DNA of 64,000 nucleotides from Sinonovacula constricta. Lineage: Eukaryota; Mollusca; Bivalvia; Cardiida; Solecurtidae. The position numbers and the translations under genes are program-made. This document shows positions 46,715 through 58,894 of this stretch, in pieces. Every line of letters begins with the position of its first letter. The stretch's first letter is position 1. The stretch is from contig CM017565.1 of NCBI GenBank assembly GCA_007844125.1, positions 7,638,885 through 7,702,884 of the forward strand, in the 5' to 3' direction. Under the pieces are notes generated by a model. The model saw nothing but the letters and a program-made list of their open reading frames with translations. It did not search any database and was not told where the DNA came from.

Positions 46715-47650
46715 AATAAATATGACGCATATAACTGCCTATTGTATGTTTCTTCAACACTTTCCAAAGATGACACACTTTACTATGCAGACGCATAATA
46801 ATACAAAATAAAACTGTCTTGAAGATAAACAGACATGAGTTTACAAAATATTTTCAACAGAAGTACTGGATAAAAGTTGATATAATCTGTAAAATGTTTA
46901 AAACATGCACGACTAACACACATTTAAACCGTGCATATCATGACATCCTTACTTCCAATGAATACAAAGTGAAGGCGAAGATTATTCATACAAATTTGTA
47001 AACGTGTCAAAATAATACAGTCTTTTTCGGATGTCACGAACACTATCACTCAATCTAGTATCCTTCCTGATCAGCATACAGTCCGCCTTAACGCGCCACA
47101 AAACACTTTACTGCTTTAAATCTTGCAAAACTAAGGTTTTATTTCAGAGGATATTTATCCTTTGAGAAAACATATAATGGTGAATAAGGAATGAATGTCT
47201 GCATGCCAGATCAAACTGATGATTTAATTTAGTATTATGAAACCATTTCGTTACACCGTCCCTGGCAACTTTCATGAAAAGACTGGCGAGTATCATGACA
47301 TCGGCTTTATAAGGAAGACACTGTCTTTTTATGATTCTAAAAGCCTAACAAAAGCGTAAACATTTACTTTTAAAGGAATACAAACGTGGACTTTGGCCTA
47401 AAAGATTCATTCAAAGATTCAACATACTTGTAAATACTTTTTTTCAGGAAGTTAATTCAAGAAAGTTCTAGTCTGTTTTCCTTACGTCATAAAACATAAA
47501 ACATGAAGTTTATATAGTTTTAATAAAAACGTCTACACATATGACAATTTCCAATGAGAAAGAAAAAGATGTTTTAAATGGGAAATAGCATACACATTAT
47601 AATAATGTAATATTTATAAATAAGAAGAGACGATGCAACATACAAACAAC
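46715..47650. other. A+T-rich non-coding DNA
   Basis: No gene or repeat was recognised. Confidence 0.4.
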
Positions 47651-47654
47651 AGAC

Positions 47655-47950
47655 ATATAATACCGTATAGGAAAGGTCAGTCGGAAAATTAGCGCTTGAG
47701 GTGCATTTTCACACTTACACTATAATGTTAAAAACAGACTTTGCTTTGTTTCTTTAGCATATTTAACATTTCAATGTTCACCATTGAATAAAAAGTTGTA
47801 TACAGAAAAAATAAGGAAATATGTCAAAGTTATATAAGCATTGCAACATATAACTTAAATTTGAAAAGGCACGGGACAAAGATACAAACATAAAATTAGG
47901 AACACATTTGTGATGAGTCATTAAACCAAAAGAGCAAACAGATTTACGTA
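47655..47950 (-). repeat. Hairpin-core repeat, scattered family II pieces
   Basis: A core-like piece (47660-47715, with GGTCAGTCGG and GAGGTGCATT) and a clear tail piece (47805-47945: 'gtcaaagttatataagcatt', 'tttgaaaaggcacgggacaa', 'catttgtgatgagtcatta') lie about 90 bases apart. The order on the chromosome is reversed from a normal copy, so they are separate or rearranged. Confidence 0.55.
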
Positions 47951-48179
47951 TAGACGAAGTAAAAAGGATAATGGGATATATTACTAAAGCTCGTAGGATA
48001 TGTGTGTTTTTGTCTACTTGTAACACCTAATGATGCCCTGTAAAAGGAAGATATACAAAATATACATTAAGCAAACACCCATTATAATGTTTTACGACAA
48101 CCGATTTCCATACAAATGAAAAATTTGGCTGCAAAAGATCCTTTGTGCGTCCTTCGTAAAATCGCGTTAATTCAAATGA

Positions 48180-48850
48180 AGTAATGGAGACTGTTGTTCA
48201 ATTGATTTGAATAAATATCATTTCTCAGTTTAAGAAGATGTGTAATGCTGATGACGATAAACGGCAATATGGCCTAAAACAAATTAATTTGTCGCCCACT
48301 GTCTAGTATAGATTTCAAACATCTTGTTCGATACTGCTAGAACTACTTGTAATAAAAGCTTGTTTCCGAAAATAGCGTGTTTAAAGGCGGTCACAATAAC
48401 GGAGAACATAGTTTAATGAACTTTTCTCTTTAAGTGCTCGTATTAAAATAAAAAAAAAAACAGTATTATTTTATCATAGACACGTGAGTACTTTAACTTA
48501 GAAACCAATGTAACCATGCAAAACTATCGTGTTTGAAGTATCTTATGTAATTTCCTTGTTTTCCATACCAAATTGTAATAAACAATTATAAAAAACAAGT
48601 ATTTCTCTCGGAGACATTGGCGCACGTCATTAATTGACATAACAGTCTTAATCAGAAGAAACCCCATTCTTATCAAATACCCTGTATACTTTACACTTGT
48701 CATGAAAATAATCACAAACAGTAGCATCATTTAAATGATAGTTCAAACATAATATTATTTCTTTCTAAACTCAATAAAAACAGGTTTCATTGACCTTGTC
48801 GGATTCGTTCGATCGTTGTCTCCGAAACCATGCATGCATATATTTTCAAG
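48180..48850. repeat. Duplicated block D, copy 2
   Basis: Homologous to 26340-26960 in the same orientation (examples are given there). The 68-codon - strand frame at 48524-48730 is not kept in copy 1. Confidence 0.55.
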
Positions 48851-51130
48851 CTGAATTTCAGTCATCAGCATAGCCATATTGGACGATAACAAAGTTCACC
48901 TTTAAGAGTTGTTATATGATAAAAAATCTTAGTCCTAGGGTAATTGATATTTTGAGCAACACGAGTGGTGTTCGGAAAGTTTACGGACAAGTGCTGTCAT
49001 ATTTTTATTTCTTGACATTTGCGCGACAGATTTTCAGTAATTGAACCTTGATGTTTTATTTATTAAACGAGAATACTCACACACACATTTCATATAATGT
49101 CGAATTATATTGTTGGTAAGGCCTGGTAAGCGTGAGCGGGGCACCAGCACCTCGATATTTAAGATTAACTGTCCGAATTAACTACCATCCTGTTTTACAG
49201 TTTTGGTTCTAATTAGCTTAAAAGGTAACATTTGTAGACGTATGTCCAGGAAACTGATTTACGTTAATCTCGATATCGATTTCATTTTCGGTATTCACGG
49301 TAAACAAGTAGAATCTTGTTTTGACTTCTTGAACAATGATCCCTGAACAACGTTCTTCTTAATATTTGATTCTTGAAAGGTAAAAGCATATTAGAGACGT
49401 TATTTATTATTAAAAGAACCTATAGTACTGCAGGTGTGTCAAAAGCATACATTGCCACTTATAAGTGAAAACTGTTGCTTCCTATTCATAAGCCCCGCTG
49501 CAGATAGCTATGTTTAAAATTAGAAAACGAATTTACAACTTTTTATGCTTTAATGGGTCAAGTGATGATTCATTCGGTCAGTACGTAACAGATTCTTATT
49601 TCTAGCTTCAGCCAGCAATTTAAATAATGAAAACACAAAACCACAGATACAATTAATATGTTGATGCACGAAAGAGCACGCGATATCTGGAAGCAATTGT
49701 AATCAAATGACAACATCAGTCAGATCACATTCGGACGTGGGCTGCCAAAAACACATTTCCAACAATACCATTCTTCAAAGTTGCTGGTTTGTAGTTTAAA
49801 GTACTTTTACTATAAACAATTGTTTTATTATGCTTTTGTCTTCTTTTTAAACAATATCGCTTTGTAATGGTATGTGCATAATTTTGATGATGGTAGAAAC
49901 AAATGAGACGGATTACCAGGCTTTGACTATGATGAAATAATCAATAGCTGACCTAATACACACTATACAAATACAACATATACACTTTCCAATCGATAAA
50001 TATTTTTGTTATATAGCAAAGGTGCTTGTGATGATTGTGGAGACATTTTAACAGTAAGCACATTACAGCTGTGAAATAACATTTTACACTATGTAATATT
50101 TTTCTATGCAAGTATGTATGTATAGGCATAGAAAAGATAATTGTTAAGTTCGATAGATACATAATGTTTATAACACCATCTATACAGCCCGCAGATTCAA
50201 AAAGAACAGTACGATAATAAAATTCGGATTTAAGTAAACTGCTTTAAATCTCTCGGCAACTACCTCATCAGTTTTAACACTTTGCTGCCTCCTCTGAAAG
50301 TAATGCATGATACGTCTTTGTCATTAACTAAATTGTTGTTGTTGTTTTATCTGAATATTCGTATACTGGTGATGTTGTCTTGCGAAGCATATAAAATCAA
50401 TAATTTTAAAGACATATGCTTTGTGAGCAGTGCCGCATGGATTTGTGCAAAAACAAGAATTTTCATCCTTGTTTTCTCATTTTAAACACCACGTGTATGT
50501 GGTCTTCTTTATAATAATAATGATATAAGTATATAAAAACTATAACTATTGAACACGGCAAATAACTATACAGCAAGCATAAACCGAGAATATATGTATA
50601 GAATGCATTACCGTTGTCAGTTCGATTTGTCGACGGAACACGTTCTAAGAGATTTAATTCGTCTATTTTTTTCTATAGAGCAGCAAACATTTATCTGAAA
50701 GGATATCTTAAAATAGGTACACATAAAACAAAATATCAAGCATAGCAAAATACGTTTGATGACAATTTTATACTGATTTGTGTATTGTCTACAATATATA
50801 GTGAACTATAAATTACATCTGGTACAAGTTCAGTTGATGCCCAGGAATAAACAGTAAATAAATCATCAATAACTGATATCCATTTTTCCCTTGGGCTTTA
50901 TAAAAGAAGGAACTGTGTTGCGCTTGATTAACTCCGGTCAAGCGGTTTAACAAAATTTACATATTCGAAATCTCGAAAGTCGAAAACTGTATCAAGAAAG
51001 AGGTGAATGTGTCCTATTTTAATAATAATATTCGCTTTAGTTTCTACCCACTTTGATAGTTTCCAACTGTTTTGACCGGTGTCGCTATATAAGTTTATTT
51101 ACAAAATGGCACGTTTACTAAACGAGGAAA
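48851..51130. other. A+T-rich non-coding DNA
   Basis: No gene can be supported. A TTCGGAAAGTTTACGGAC stretch near 48970 recalls a mariner end, but nothing around it confirms this. Confidence 0.4.
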
Positions 51131-51610
51131 TGGTGTAACAAAAAGAATAAGCCCGCAACAAACTAGTACAATTATGTTTTATTTAATAAACAATTAAATC
51201 TATGGTGTAATAAAACAATAACAAATAAATCAAACAGAATTTTAGAAATGAAAATAAATGTTAGCTTACAGTTTGTCCCTTATGGAGGTGTCCCTTTATT
51301 AGTCCAATTAATAATCCAACGTCGAAAAATCCTTACGAGTTTTCGGTAGAATGTCATCGTAGATAAGCACTATTGAAATAATCTAGAGGCAGAACAAAAC
51401 ACGAATGTAAATAATATAATTCCAAATCAAGCACTTTAGTATTTATATTACTGTAGAATAAAGTAAGTCCACGTAAGTTCCAACACAGAAAGATTTAATA
51501 TAGAAGCCTGCAAGTATTTCCAAACTATCTGTCCAAATTGTATGTCCAAAACTTTATCCAAACTTTAATCAACCATTAAAGCAAACTTCCTTTTAAATCG
51601 TCTAACACAC

Positions 51611-51620
51611 CCTTATATAG
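51611..51620 (-). promoter_or_regulatory. TATA box of the LTR
   Basis: CTATATAAGG on the - strand lies about 12 bases downstream of the heat-shock element cluster and about 200 bases into the LTR. This is a normal place for the U3 promoter. Confidence 0.55.
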
Positions 51621-51631
51621 ACCCAAAGAAT

Positions 51632-51667
51632 TTCTAGAACATTCACGAAACCCAGAACATTCATGAA
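51632..51667 (-). promoter_or_regulatory. Heat-shock element cluster in the LTR
   Basis: Two arrays of alternating GAA/TTC blocks with the exact two-base spacing needed by heat-shock factor are present. TTCTAGAACATTCACGAA (51632-51649) has four contiguous units. GAACATTCATGAA (51655-51667) has three. The second arose by a tandem duplication of about 18 bases ('agaacattcacgaaaccc', then the same with one change). Both lie just upstream of the TATA box. HSF trimers bind three or more such units, so by sequence these are strong sites. Confidence 0.65.
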
Positions 51668-51999
51668 ACCCAGTTAAAAATAAACAAATGAACTTTCTAG
51701 CATGTTCCCTTTCTTTTTAGCAGTTACGCGAATGCTACGTCATCAATATCACAACGGTAAGCAACCCTTAACCTGACTAGCGTAACCTTAAACGTTGGTG
51801 TACTACTGTAACATAACACCAACTAACAACAATGTGCTATCACCTAAACTTACATGCAAAAGTCGAAATTAACCTTATTTCGAGCAAGATGCGAAGTGGC
51901 TACTTCCAAAATGTCTATAAATGATTCGACATGTATTTAATACTTCGTTCTGGATTATAGGAATACGGATTATATTATATACACATATCCAATTTAGAG

Positions 52000-52148
<149 letters not shown>

Positions 52149-52149
52149 A

Positions 52150-52855
52150 TATAAAGAAAATAAATACTTTCACAGATTAACAGCACCAAAGAAGATTTCT
52201 AAAAAAAATATTTCAGAAGCCTAACAAAACACATTTGCAAAAGAGCAGCGACAAATCCAGCAGTTTATGGACCAGTCGAAGAGTGCTGTCTACGTTTTAT
52301 GAGCATTTGCAGATTATGTTTGTCTTCGTGGTTATTTGTTTGTTAATGGGTTAACGCACTATCATTATCGTTTTAGAATTTCAGATGTGCGGCATAAAAT
52401 GGTAAGGCACAAAAATAAACTAGGAAACGATCACCATCCTCTGAATCTTTAACGTTCTTTACTTCCTGTAACAAGTATTGGAAATCTTGGCCATTTCGCA
52501 ATATGCGTAAATAGTTTTAGAGAAAGATAACTTTTGTGCGGGGGCGGGGCAAGGGGAATGTGAACAATCATTTAAACATTAAAAAAGGGAAACAAAATCA
52601 AACTGAACTTGAGTTTAAAAGAAATATCGGATGTAAATATCATCTCTTATGCAGCTGTATAAAATCTGAACATGCTGCATCAGTAATGTATAGTTAATTG
52701 ATGTGTTAAGCACACAGGGATCAAATGATAGCATACAAAAGGCTAGACTTACAAAATAAAAATGGCTTTAAAAGTTGATCAGAAGCACACCTGATAGACG
52801 TTGTCGCGTGCTAATGTTCTGCATAGGTTTGTGACTATGGACAACATAATTTAAC
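52150..52855. other. Non-coding DNA before the mariner remnant
   Basis: No gene was recognised. A short G-rich stretch (GGGGGCGGGGC, near 52540) is the only feature. Confidence 0.35.
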
Positions 52856-52859
52856 TTCA

Positions 52860-53390
52860 GATGCCAAAACAACAGTCTAAACGATGAAAGTACCCTGGTT
52901 CATCACCATTAAAGACTGTTCCAACAGGTTATGGCGTGTGTTTTCTAGGATGCTGAAGGTATTCGGATGGTAGATTATCTGCGCAAAAGAGCACATAATG
53001 GAGAAAATTAATTAAAATCAACCACCGCGAAAAAATACGTAAAGGTGTGGTGTTCAAACAGCACAATTCCCCTGTTCTCAAGTCTGCAAATGCCATGCCT
53101 GCTTTTAACGATTGAGGCTTTGAGCGTATTGAGCATCTGCCCTTTGCGGCTTATCTCGAGCTACCAGACTTTCATCTATTCCCGCAATTAAAAAAACGTC
53201 ATTCTGGCACCCATTTTCATTCAGATGATGCATGCACTGGATGACAGTCTGAACGGTCAAGAAAAGGACTTATTTTTAAGTATGAGGATAGTGGAGCGGA
53301 TATTATTGAAAGTAATGCAATATTTAAACCAGAAATAATACCTATACATACGAGGCTCACAACTTTTCAATTAGACTTCGTACATTGGCA
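52860..53390 (+). pseudogene. Mariner-type transposase C-terminus, dead
   Basis: DAEGIRMVDYLRKRAHNGEN (from 52949) corresponds to the mariner 'WDAEGI' region. INHREKIRKGVVFKQHNSPV (from about 53017) leads into the catalytic core, then SANAMPAFND, GFERIEHLPF, ELPDFHLFPQLKKRHSGTHF and HSDDA to about 53235. The order and spacing are those of a DD34D transposase. The Asp of 'QDNAP' is His here (53062-53064), while the next catalytic Asp is kept (53167-53169). Stops and the missing N-terminus show it is 5'-truncated. AGGCTCACAACTTTTCAATT (near 53353) looks like the 3' terminal repeat of mariners; no partner was found upstream. Confidence 0.75.
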
Positions 53391-53394
53391 TGCA

Positions 53395-54260
53395 AAGATG
53401 AAAAAACTGTGTACAAAGTTTAGCAAAAATATAAGATGGAATAAACATTTCTGATTTTTTTAAATGTGTTTTCAGTTATTTTCATAATATGCAAATAATT
53501 TATATTATTTGTTATTCAAGACAAACGTTGTTCATTGTAAGCTTGATGCACAATTCCTGATATCAAAGTTTAAAACGTTTTATAATCCAGTATGCTGTCT
53601 TTGTAATACGGCAGACGAGAAATAGCAACACGGATTTATGACTGGAGGTAAAATATGTGCTCCAACATATAAAAGTAATATATAATTGTATGTACGGTGT
53701 CGAGGGTGATGGTCTAGGCACTATGGACGAAGACAACAAACATCGAACTAAAAGCAACGGTATTATTTGTCAAGACCTATCAAAAGTATTAGATCTTTTC
53801 TGTGATAAGAACAACTCAATTTTTATGTGGTTGGTAAATTCTATTCTATAAGCATGATCCTAATGACGCAATAACCCTTCTAGGCCATTTTGAATTATCT
53901 CTTTTTACTACCCGGTCAATATGACATTAAAGGACAATCCATAGTTTGGGAAATAATTGATGTAACTGAAAACTTAGTAAATTTTCTCTGGTCTATCTGA
54001 AAACCCTTAAACTGACAAGGAGGTAAAAAGCTTAACTTTTTCTGACCACTTCACAAAACTTATCAGAAAATGTATTGCAGACGGTTACAACCCAGGAATC
54101 CTTCGTTGTACTGCATTGCTTGCAATTGACCCTTTTACAATCAAGAAATTGCATTGCTTTTAAATTACACGATGACCGGACAGGTCGTTGAGACTATATG
54201 AAAACAGTGACTTTAAGCCATAATTGGACAGTTACTGTTGGAATTCTTGTCTCTTCATCT
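53395..54260. other. A+T-rich non-coding DNA
   Basis: No gene or repeat was recognised. Overlapping frames at 53563-53851 have no motif. Confidence 0.4.
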
Positions 54261-54264
54261 CTCC

Positions 54265-55110
54265 AGTCGTGCCCTATATAGGTGAGACAACTTGAGCAGT
54301 CTCCTATACCCTTTATGTGAGATTGCACAGTAGGTATAGCATCGGGATTCTTGTACCTTTCTTACATATAATATGCCAACTGCGGATAAATCCTCGGCTT
54401 TTCATGAACTGTGTTTTTTTTAACTTATTAGCTCTTAACAATACTACGTTTTATTTTGTTGGTAGTTTTTTTCTTCTAAATTTCGATGTTTTCTTTCGTA
54501 TTTTTACATTTCACTTTTATATGCCATATATGAATTGATCTTGTTATATATCCGCGCTTGGGCTGTTTTATTTGTTCTTATAATATATCAGCGCTTGGGC
54601 TGTTTTATTTGTTCCTATAATATCTTATAATATATCAGCGCTTTGGCTGTTTTATTTCAAACTGATCTTTCGTTTGGGTTTTTTGTTTTTACGTTGCCGA
54701 GGCTTTTATCTACTGTACATACTGTACATATGTTTATAGTTTATTTTGTTGCTAGTTGTTATGTACGTAAATAAGTTCATTGTATCTGTTCTAACACTCG
54801 ATGCAGGTGCTTACTGGTAGTTGTTTCACTTTGACGGGATGTTTTTATTTACACTGTTTGCTAGAAAAACCTTCAGGAAGTGCAAGGTTTGGCGCTCCAC
54901 AAACCAGCTTTAAGCACCCCAATTGGCCCTTTTGCCGATTGACCGTTCCAAGGCGGTAACTGATGGTTTTTCTTTATGTGTGTTATGTCTCGTCTCTGTG
55001 TTTTTGTCACATTTGCATTTACCTTGCATGCCTTTGTCTACTGGTAGATACAATTTAAATATTTGTGAAAATTTTGATAGGACCTTTTCTTATTTACCTA
55101 TTGATACTGC
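54265..55110 (+). repeat. Hairpin-core repeat, family I, full copy
   Basis: It matches 33310-34090 from 'gtgccctatataggtgagac' to 'gataggaccttttcttattt'. The hairpin stem here is CAATTGG/CCGATTG (about 54919-54940): one base pair has changed from G-C to A-T on both arms, and one pair is now T-G. The head carries an extra tandem array (54544-54658). The 65-codon frame at 54923 is inside the repeat and not a gene. Confidence 0.85.
54544..54658. repeat. Three-copy tandem array inside family I copy
   Basis: Three units of about 37 bases centred on GCGCTTGGGCTGTTTTATTT start near 54544, 54581 and 54626. An 8-base spacer lies before the third. The copy at 33620 has only one unit, so the array arose after insertion or in a sublineage. 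Confidence 0.85.
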
Positions 55111-58100
55111 AAAGAATTGACCGGCCTTATTCCAGCATCTTTTAACAAAGAGTATTAAATGATTAATTTTAAAGATCTGTCTGTTCATACTGTTTTGTTA
55201 GATAAACCAATCCCACACAAATACTAAAACTCAACCTACCTTCCTTTTAGTGAGCGTTTTGCAGAATAAAAGTTTCGAACCAAACAACGGACAACCCAAG
55301 ATATAAACAAGAGTATATAACAATCTGCCACAGTCGGTTACGTCACCCACTGTGTTAACTTGGAGTCTGGACTAAGAAATAATCCGGAAAAAATGTTGTT
55401 TTGATGGTCGCCCTGCCTGCGTCTACTTGTAATGTTTGGGAAAGTCTATGGACTGAACAATGTTGTTGTTTTCCGGTACGTTAATGGACATGTAGACGCT
55501 TTCATCGAAAATGTGTTGACGTTCTCAACCATCTGTCGTAATCCAAAATAAAATCTGAGAAACAAAATCCATTTCATATTATTTGTTTCTTGTGTATTTA
55601 CAATGATAAAAAGAATCATTATTTACACAGTCTAGAAGTGACAATCGAACATAATATTCGGAGTATATTTCAGAAACTGCATGTTAGTTTTATTTATACC
55701 GTTTAGCTTGCCATATATGAGTTTTCAGAAACAACATACACGATTAAATATCAACATCAACGTGTAAAAGTTTCAAATCACTTAAAACAAAACATATGTG
55801 TTGATAAGAAAGAAATTCCGCGTTACAATGATAAAATAAAAACAACAACATTTACATTGACGCTCGCCCTAAAAAAAAAGATGCATTGTCCTTGCATCGT
55901 CAATATAAAAAACACGATCGTTCTAACTGAATAAACATGTCTAAAATTGTGTACGCAGCTTACGTCTTATTAACCTTTATCTGAAATGCGAATAATATTA
56001 TTTTTAATTTCGAATTTCGCCTGCTAATTTTAAACAACGACTTTATAACTCCTGATGCCGTCAGTTCATATTTTAATATTTCCATCGATCAAAACCGCAG
56101 ATTTTGCCATTGAGAGTAACAAAGCACTGATTTGTAATATTTTATAAATGCATCAATGTTTTATATTTCAAAATGAAAAGAGTTCAATAAAATAAAAGAT
56201 GCAAACATTGCTAAATAGAGTATAATTAATATAATATAATTATTCCTGCATTTAATATTTGGATTCTCCCTTATTTCTATTTTATGTTTGTTTTTGAAAC
56301 AAATATGTGCTTGTTGTGCTCAATATGGATAGATTTAGACATGTTTTGTTTTGAGGAGAATTGTGCCTAAACTAAAACTAAGACTGAAGAATTAAGTGTG
56401 AGTGTAAAAGGATGTACAGGAAAACCCACACAATCAATTATGTGTCTTGCGACCGGCGCCCGCCTACGTACAGTGAATTATCTTGTATGATGCAATATAC
56501 GTCGTCGCCTCATGTGACCATCTATCTGTAAGTGTTTGCTTTTGCCAAAAAGTACCAATATATCCTTTTAATATCGATATACTGCAAATGTTCTAGAACA
56601 GGAAAAGCCATCTTCTTGGAAGCCGCTCCTCCAATTCAGGCATAAACTTGTCGGTATTACGCTAGAACAGAAACGTAAGAGTATTTAATGACAGATGCAA
56701 CTTTAAAAATGGACCTTCCATCGCCAAAAAGTGACGCGGACAATTGTGTATATGCCTATGTATAAACAAAAACACACTTGACGCCAAAAGCTCTTTTTCA
56801 GAGGCAGTTATTGAATCGGTCACTTGTGTAGGTTCAGAGAGCTCTGGTCATAACATCAATATTCTCAATCCGCAATGGAACCTTATCAATCCAATTTACA
56901 TGAAATAGAGTATGGCCACGATGCAGGCTGAAAGGTCCACCTGAAAAGAAAGTGTGTCACAAACAAGAGAATTATTTTCATTCAAACGTCTCTGGTATCA
57001 AAAAGGAACTTGCGTGTTGATATAATATTCGGATCTAGTACCTACACATTATGGATTAACGCGAACGTAAACTGATACGCTTATCTTGTTACCGGGATGA
57101 CGAAGAAACTGTAGAGTAACTAAACCGCTTAATTTATTTCAAGGCGAACTTTCGTTTCACAATTCAAAACTATAAAGACTTTAAAGAAAACATCGACCTA
57201 AAAATTCTCCTTTCCTTATATGCAGGACCCCTTTCTAAGGAATTTTGTAGACAGCTTTCTCTGTGCTGGAATTTTAGCTGAAACAATGTAAACCATGCAA
57301 AACCTACACTGTTATCTTTTCTTTAGAAAAATAGATAACTCAAGAAGGTTAGTACGGAGCAAAATAGAAAACAGCCCTGTTTTATTATATTCCGGAATGT
57401 CAACAAACCCATCTGACTGTCCAGTCTATGACTTGTAACCATGTCATTGATGGTATGTTATGTGAGTCAGCTGATGCAACTTCCTTCAATCGATTGCTCT
57501 CCCGCAGCTGTATAACTATAACATAGCACTACATTGTCGCCTTTGGCCATTGCGAAGTCCCGTAAATGCTATAAAATATCACTACTTATATTAACAGACT
57601 GTCTCTTGCTATTTGGGATGTTTTGCTAAATTCAAGAGACCAATTCTTTAAGGAGATATCGATGATGTACTAGCCACATTATGCATGTCCAACGATTCCT
57701 ATGTTCTTGCAAATGTATTATTTTCTAGTTTTCGTCTTTTATAATAATAATACTCTTTTTATGCTCATAAACGTTTAATTGAAATAAAATTTTATCGATT
57801 TATATATAACAAAGTGCCCAGACGCAAAGTTCTTGACTAGGTGGTTAACAATTAAATATCATTTTGTATACTTTAGTTCAATCTTTCAAACTGATTTCAA
57901 TTACACAGTGACCGAGAGGTTAAAGTAAGAAAAGTAAAGTTTTGAAGTCGCTTTTCCGACTTTGAGTTTCGTTTGGTGGTCGAACGGCAGTCGTATGTGG
58001 ACAGGCCGTTCAGACAACCAATGATCTGGCAATGTTTCTATCGCCTTACTGCCCGGAAGTTTTTCTTTAACAATAACAGTTAAAAAAACTAAAGCTGAAC

Positions 58101-58475
58101 CGCTGAGATGTGTGATAAAATAAATAACTGATCGTAGTTACATGAAAATAAGAAAAATCGTGCCCTATAAATATTTATTCGTACAATCAACTTATTATTA
58201 AATATTATTATACTTAAAATTATATTGAAGCCTTTCATGTGGATTTATCGTAAATGGCAAGTTGGCCGGAAATACCATCGATAAAAGGCATGATTCTGTC
58301 ACGGTACAAGGAAGTTGGTCTCTCAAGTAATTGGATAAATCACTCTCTACGTATTAATCACGTAGGTCTTCAGTTCGCGGATACTGCAGCATACATGTCA
58401 GGCCTAGACACTGATTAATCATCATACACTGGAAATAAACAACCTGAGCTATAGTTTACCTCTTTCGTCTGCAAT
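55111..58475. other. A+T-rich non-coding DNA
   Basis: The largest stretch without a recognised feature. A nested hairpin lies at 55856-55904. A G+C-richer patch on the - strand near 56560-56700 has acceptor-like TTCTGTTCTAG but only a short open frame. Nothing else can be supported. Confidence 0.4.
55856..55904. other. Nested hairpin
   Basis: Outer arms ATTGACG (55856-55862) and CGTCAAT (55898-55904) enclose inner arms GATGCA (55880-55885) and TGCATC (55893-55898), which share one base with the outer arm. A run of nine A lies between. It may be chance. Confidence 0.3.
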
Positions 58476-58479
58476 TGTT

Positions 58480-58535
58480 ATATTGCCGAGGATTGTTATC
58501 TTCTGTACATATTGAACTTATGTTGTTAGATCATG
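58480..58535 (+). repeat. Family I head fragment, decayed
   Basis: 'attgccgaggattgttatct', TCTGTACATATTGAACTTAT and GTTGTTAGAT follow the 'gttgccgaggctttt' region of family I. It is short and isolated. Confidence 0.4.
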
Positions 58536-58894
58536 ATAATAAAATAGACTTTTTCTTATTTCATATATGATATTTTCAGACTTGACAATGTTTTAATTTG
58601 ATAAGTTAAGACCGCAATAAGTACGGACTGAAAAGGTATTTCATGAGTAAGTTCGGAAGTAGACATGTCAAAATCATAACATGACATAATAGCATGAAAA
58701 GGAAATGAAAGCGTTACATACAGATTAAAACAATCGTTCTAAATTATTGGGCAAAAATTACAACAACACGAATAAGTCCATCAGCGTTGTCTCTGTAGTG
58801 TTTTTGTTTTGTTTTTGTCATATAGACCGTTAAGTCACATTATCGGCGTTACGCTTATTAATGCTGTCGGTAAACTGGAAAACATTAACTACTA

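Larger units (their letters stand above)
51134..51818 (-). mobile_element. Probable solo LTR of a retrotransposon
   Basis: On the - strand this 685-bp unit starts TGTTATGTTACAG (51818) and ends TTATTCTTTTTGTTACA (51134). That is a TG...CA unit with short inverted ends (TGTTA and near TAACA). Inside it, in the right order, are a TATA box (51620-51611) and AATAAA signals (51300-51295 and 51183-51178). No gag or pol sequence and no primer-binding site follow, so it is probably a solo LTR. No clear target-site duplication was seen, which weakens the exact ends. A non-LTR origin or a chance set of signals cannot be fully excluded. Confidence 0.6.

Noticed and set aside
48965..49010. Mariner-like terminal sequence (TTCGGAAAGTTTACGGAC)
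   Set aside because: A loose resemblance without transposase, partner repeat or TA duplication. A similar short stretch near 55430 is also unsupported.
52235..52320. Possible hairpin-core fragment
   Set aside because: Only a few short words match (AGCAGTT, GACCAGTCG) and the order breaks down, so it is probably chance.
56560..56700. Acceptor-like site with a short - strand frame
   Set aside because: The open frame is about 37 codons with stops on both sides and no conserved motif.
57960..58025. tRNA-like stretch (TGGTGGTCGAACGGC)
   Set aside because: It has an A-box-like start only; no B box at the right distance and no foldable tRNA.
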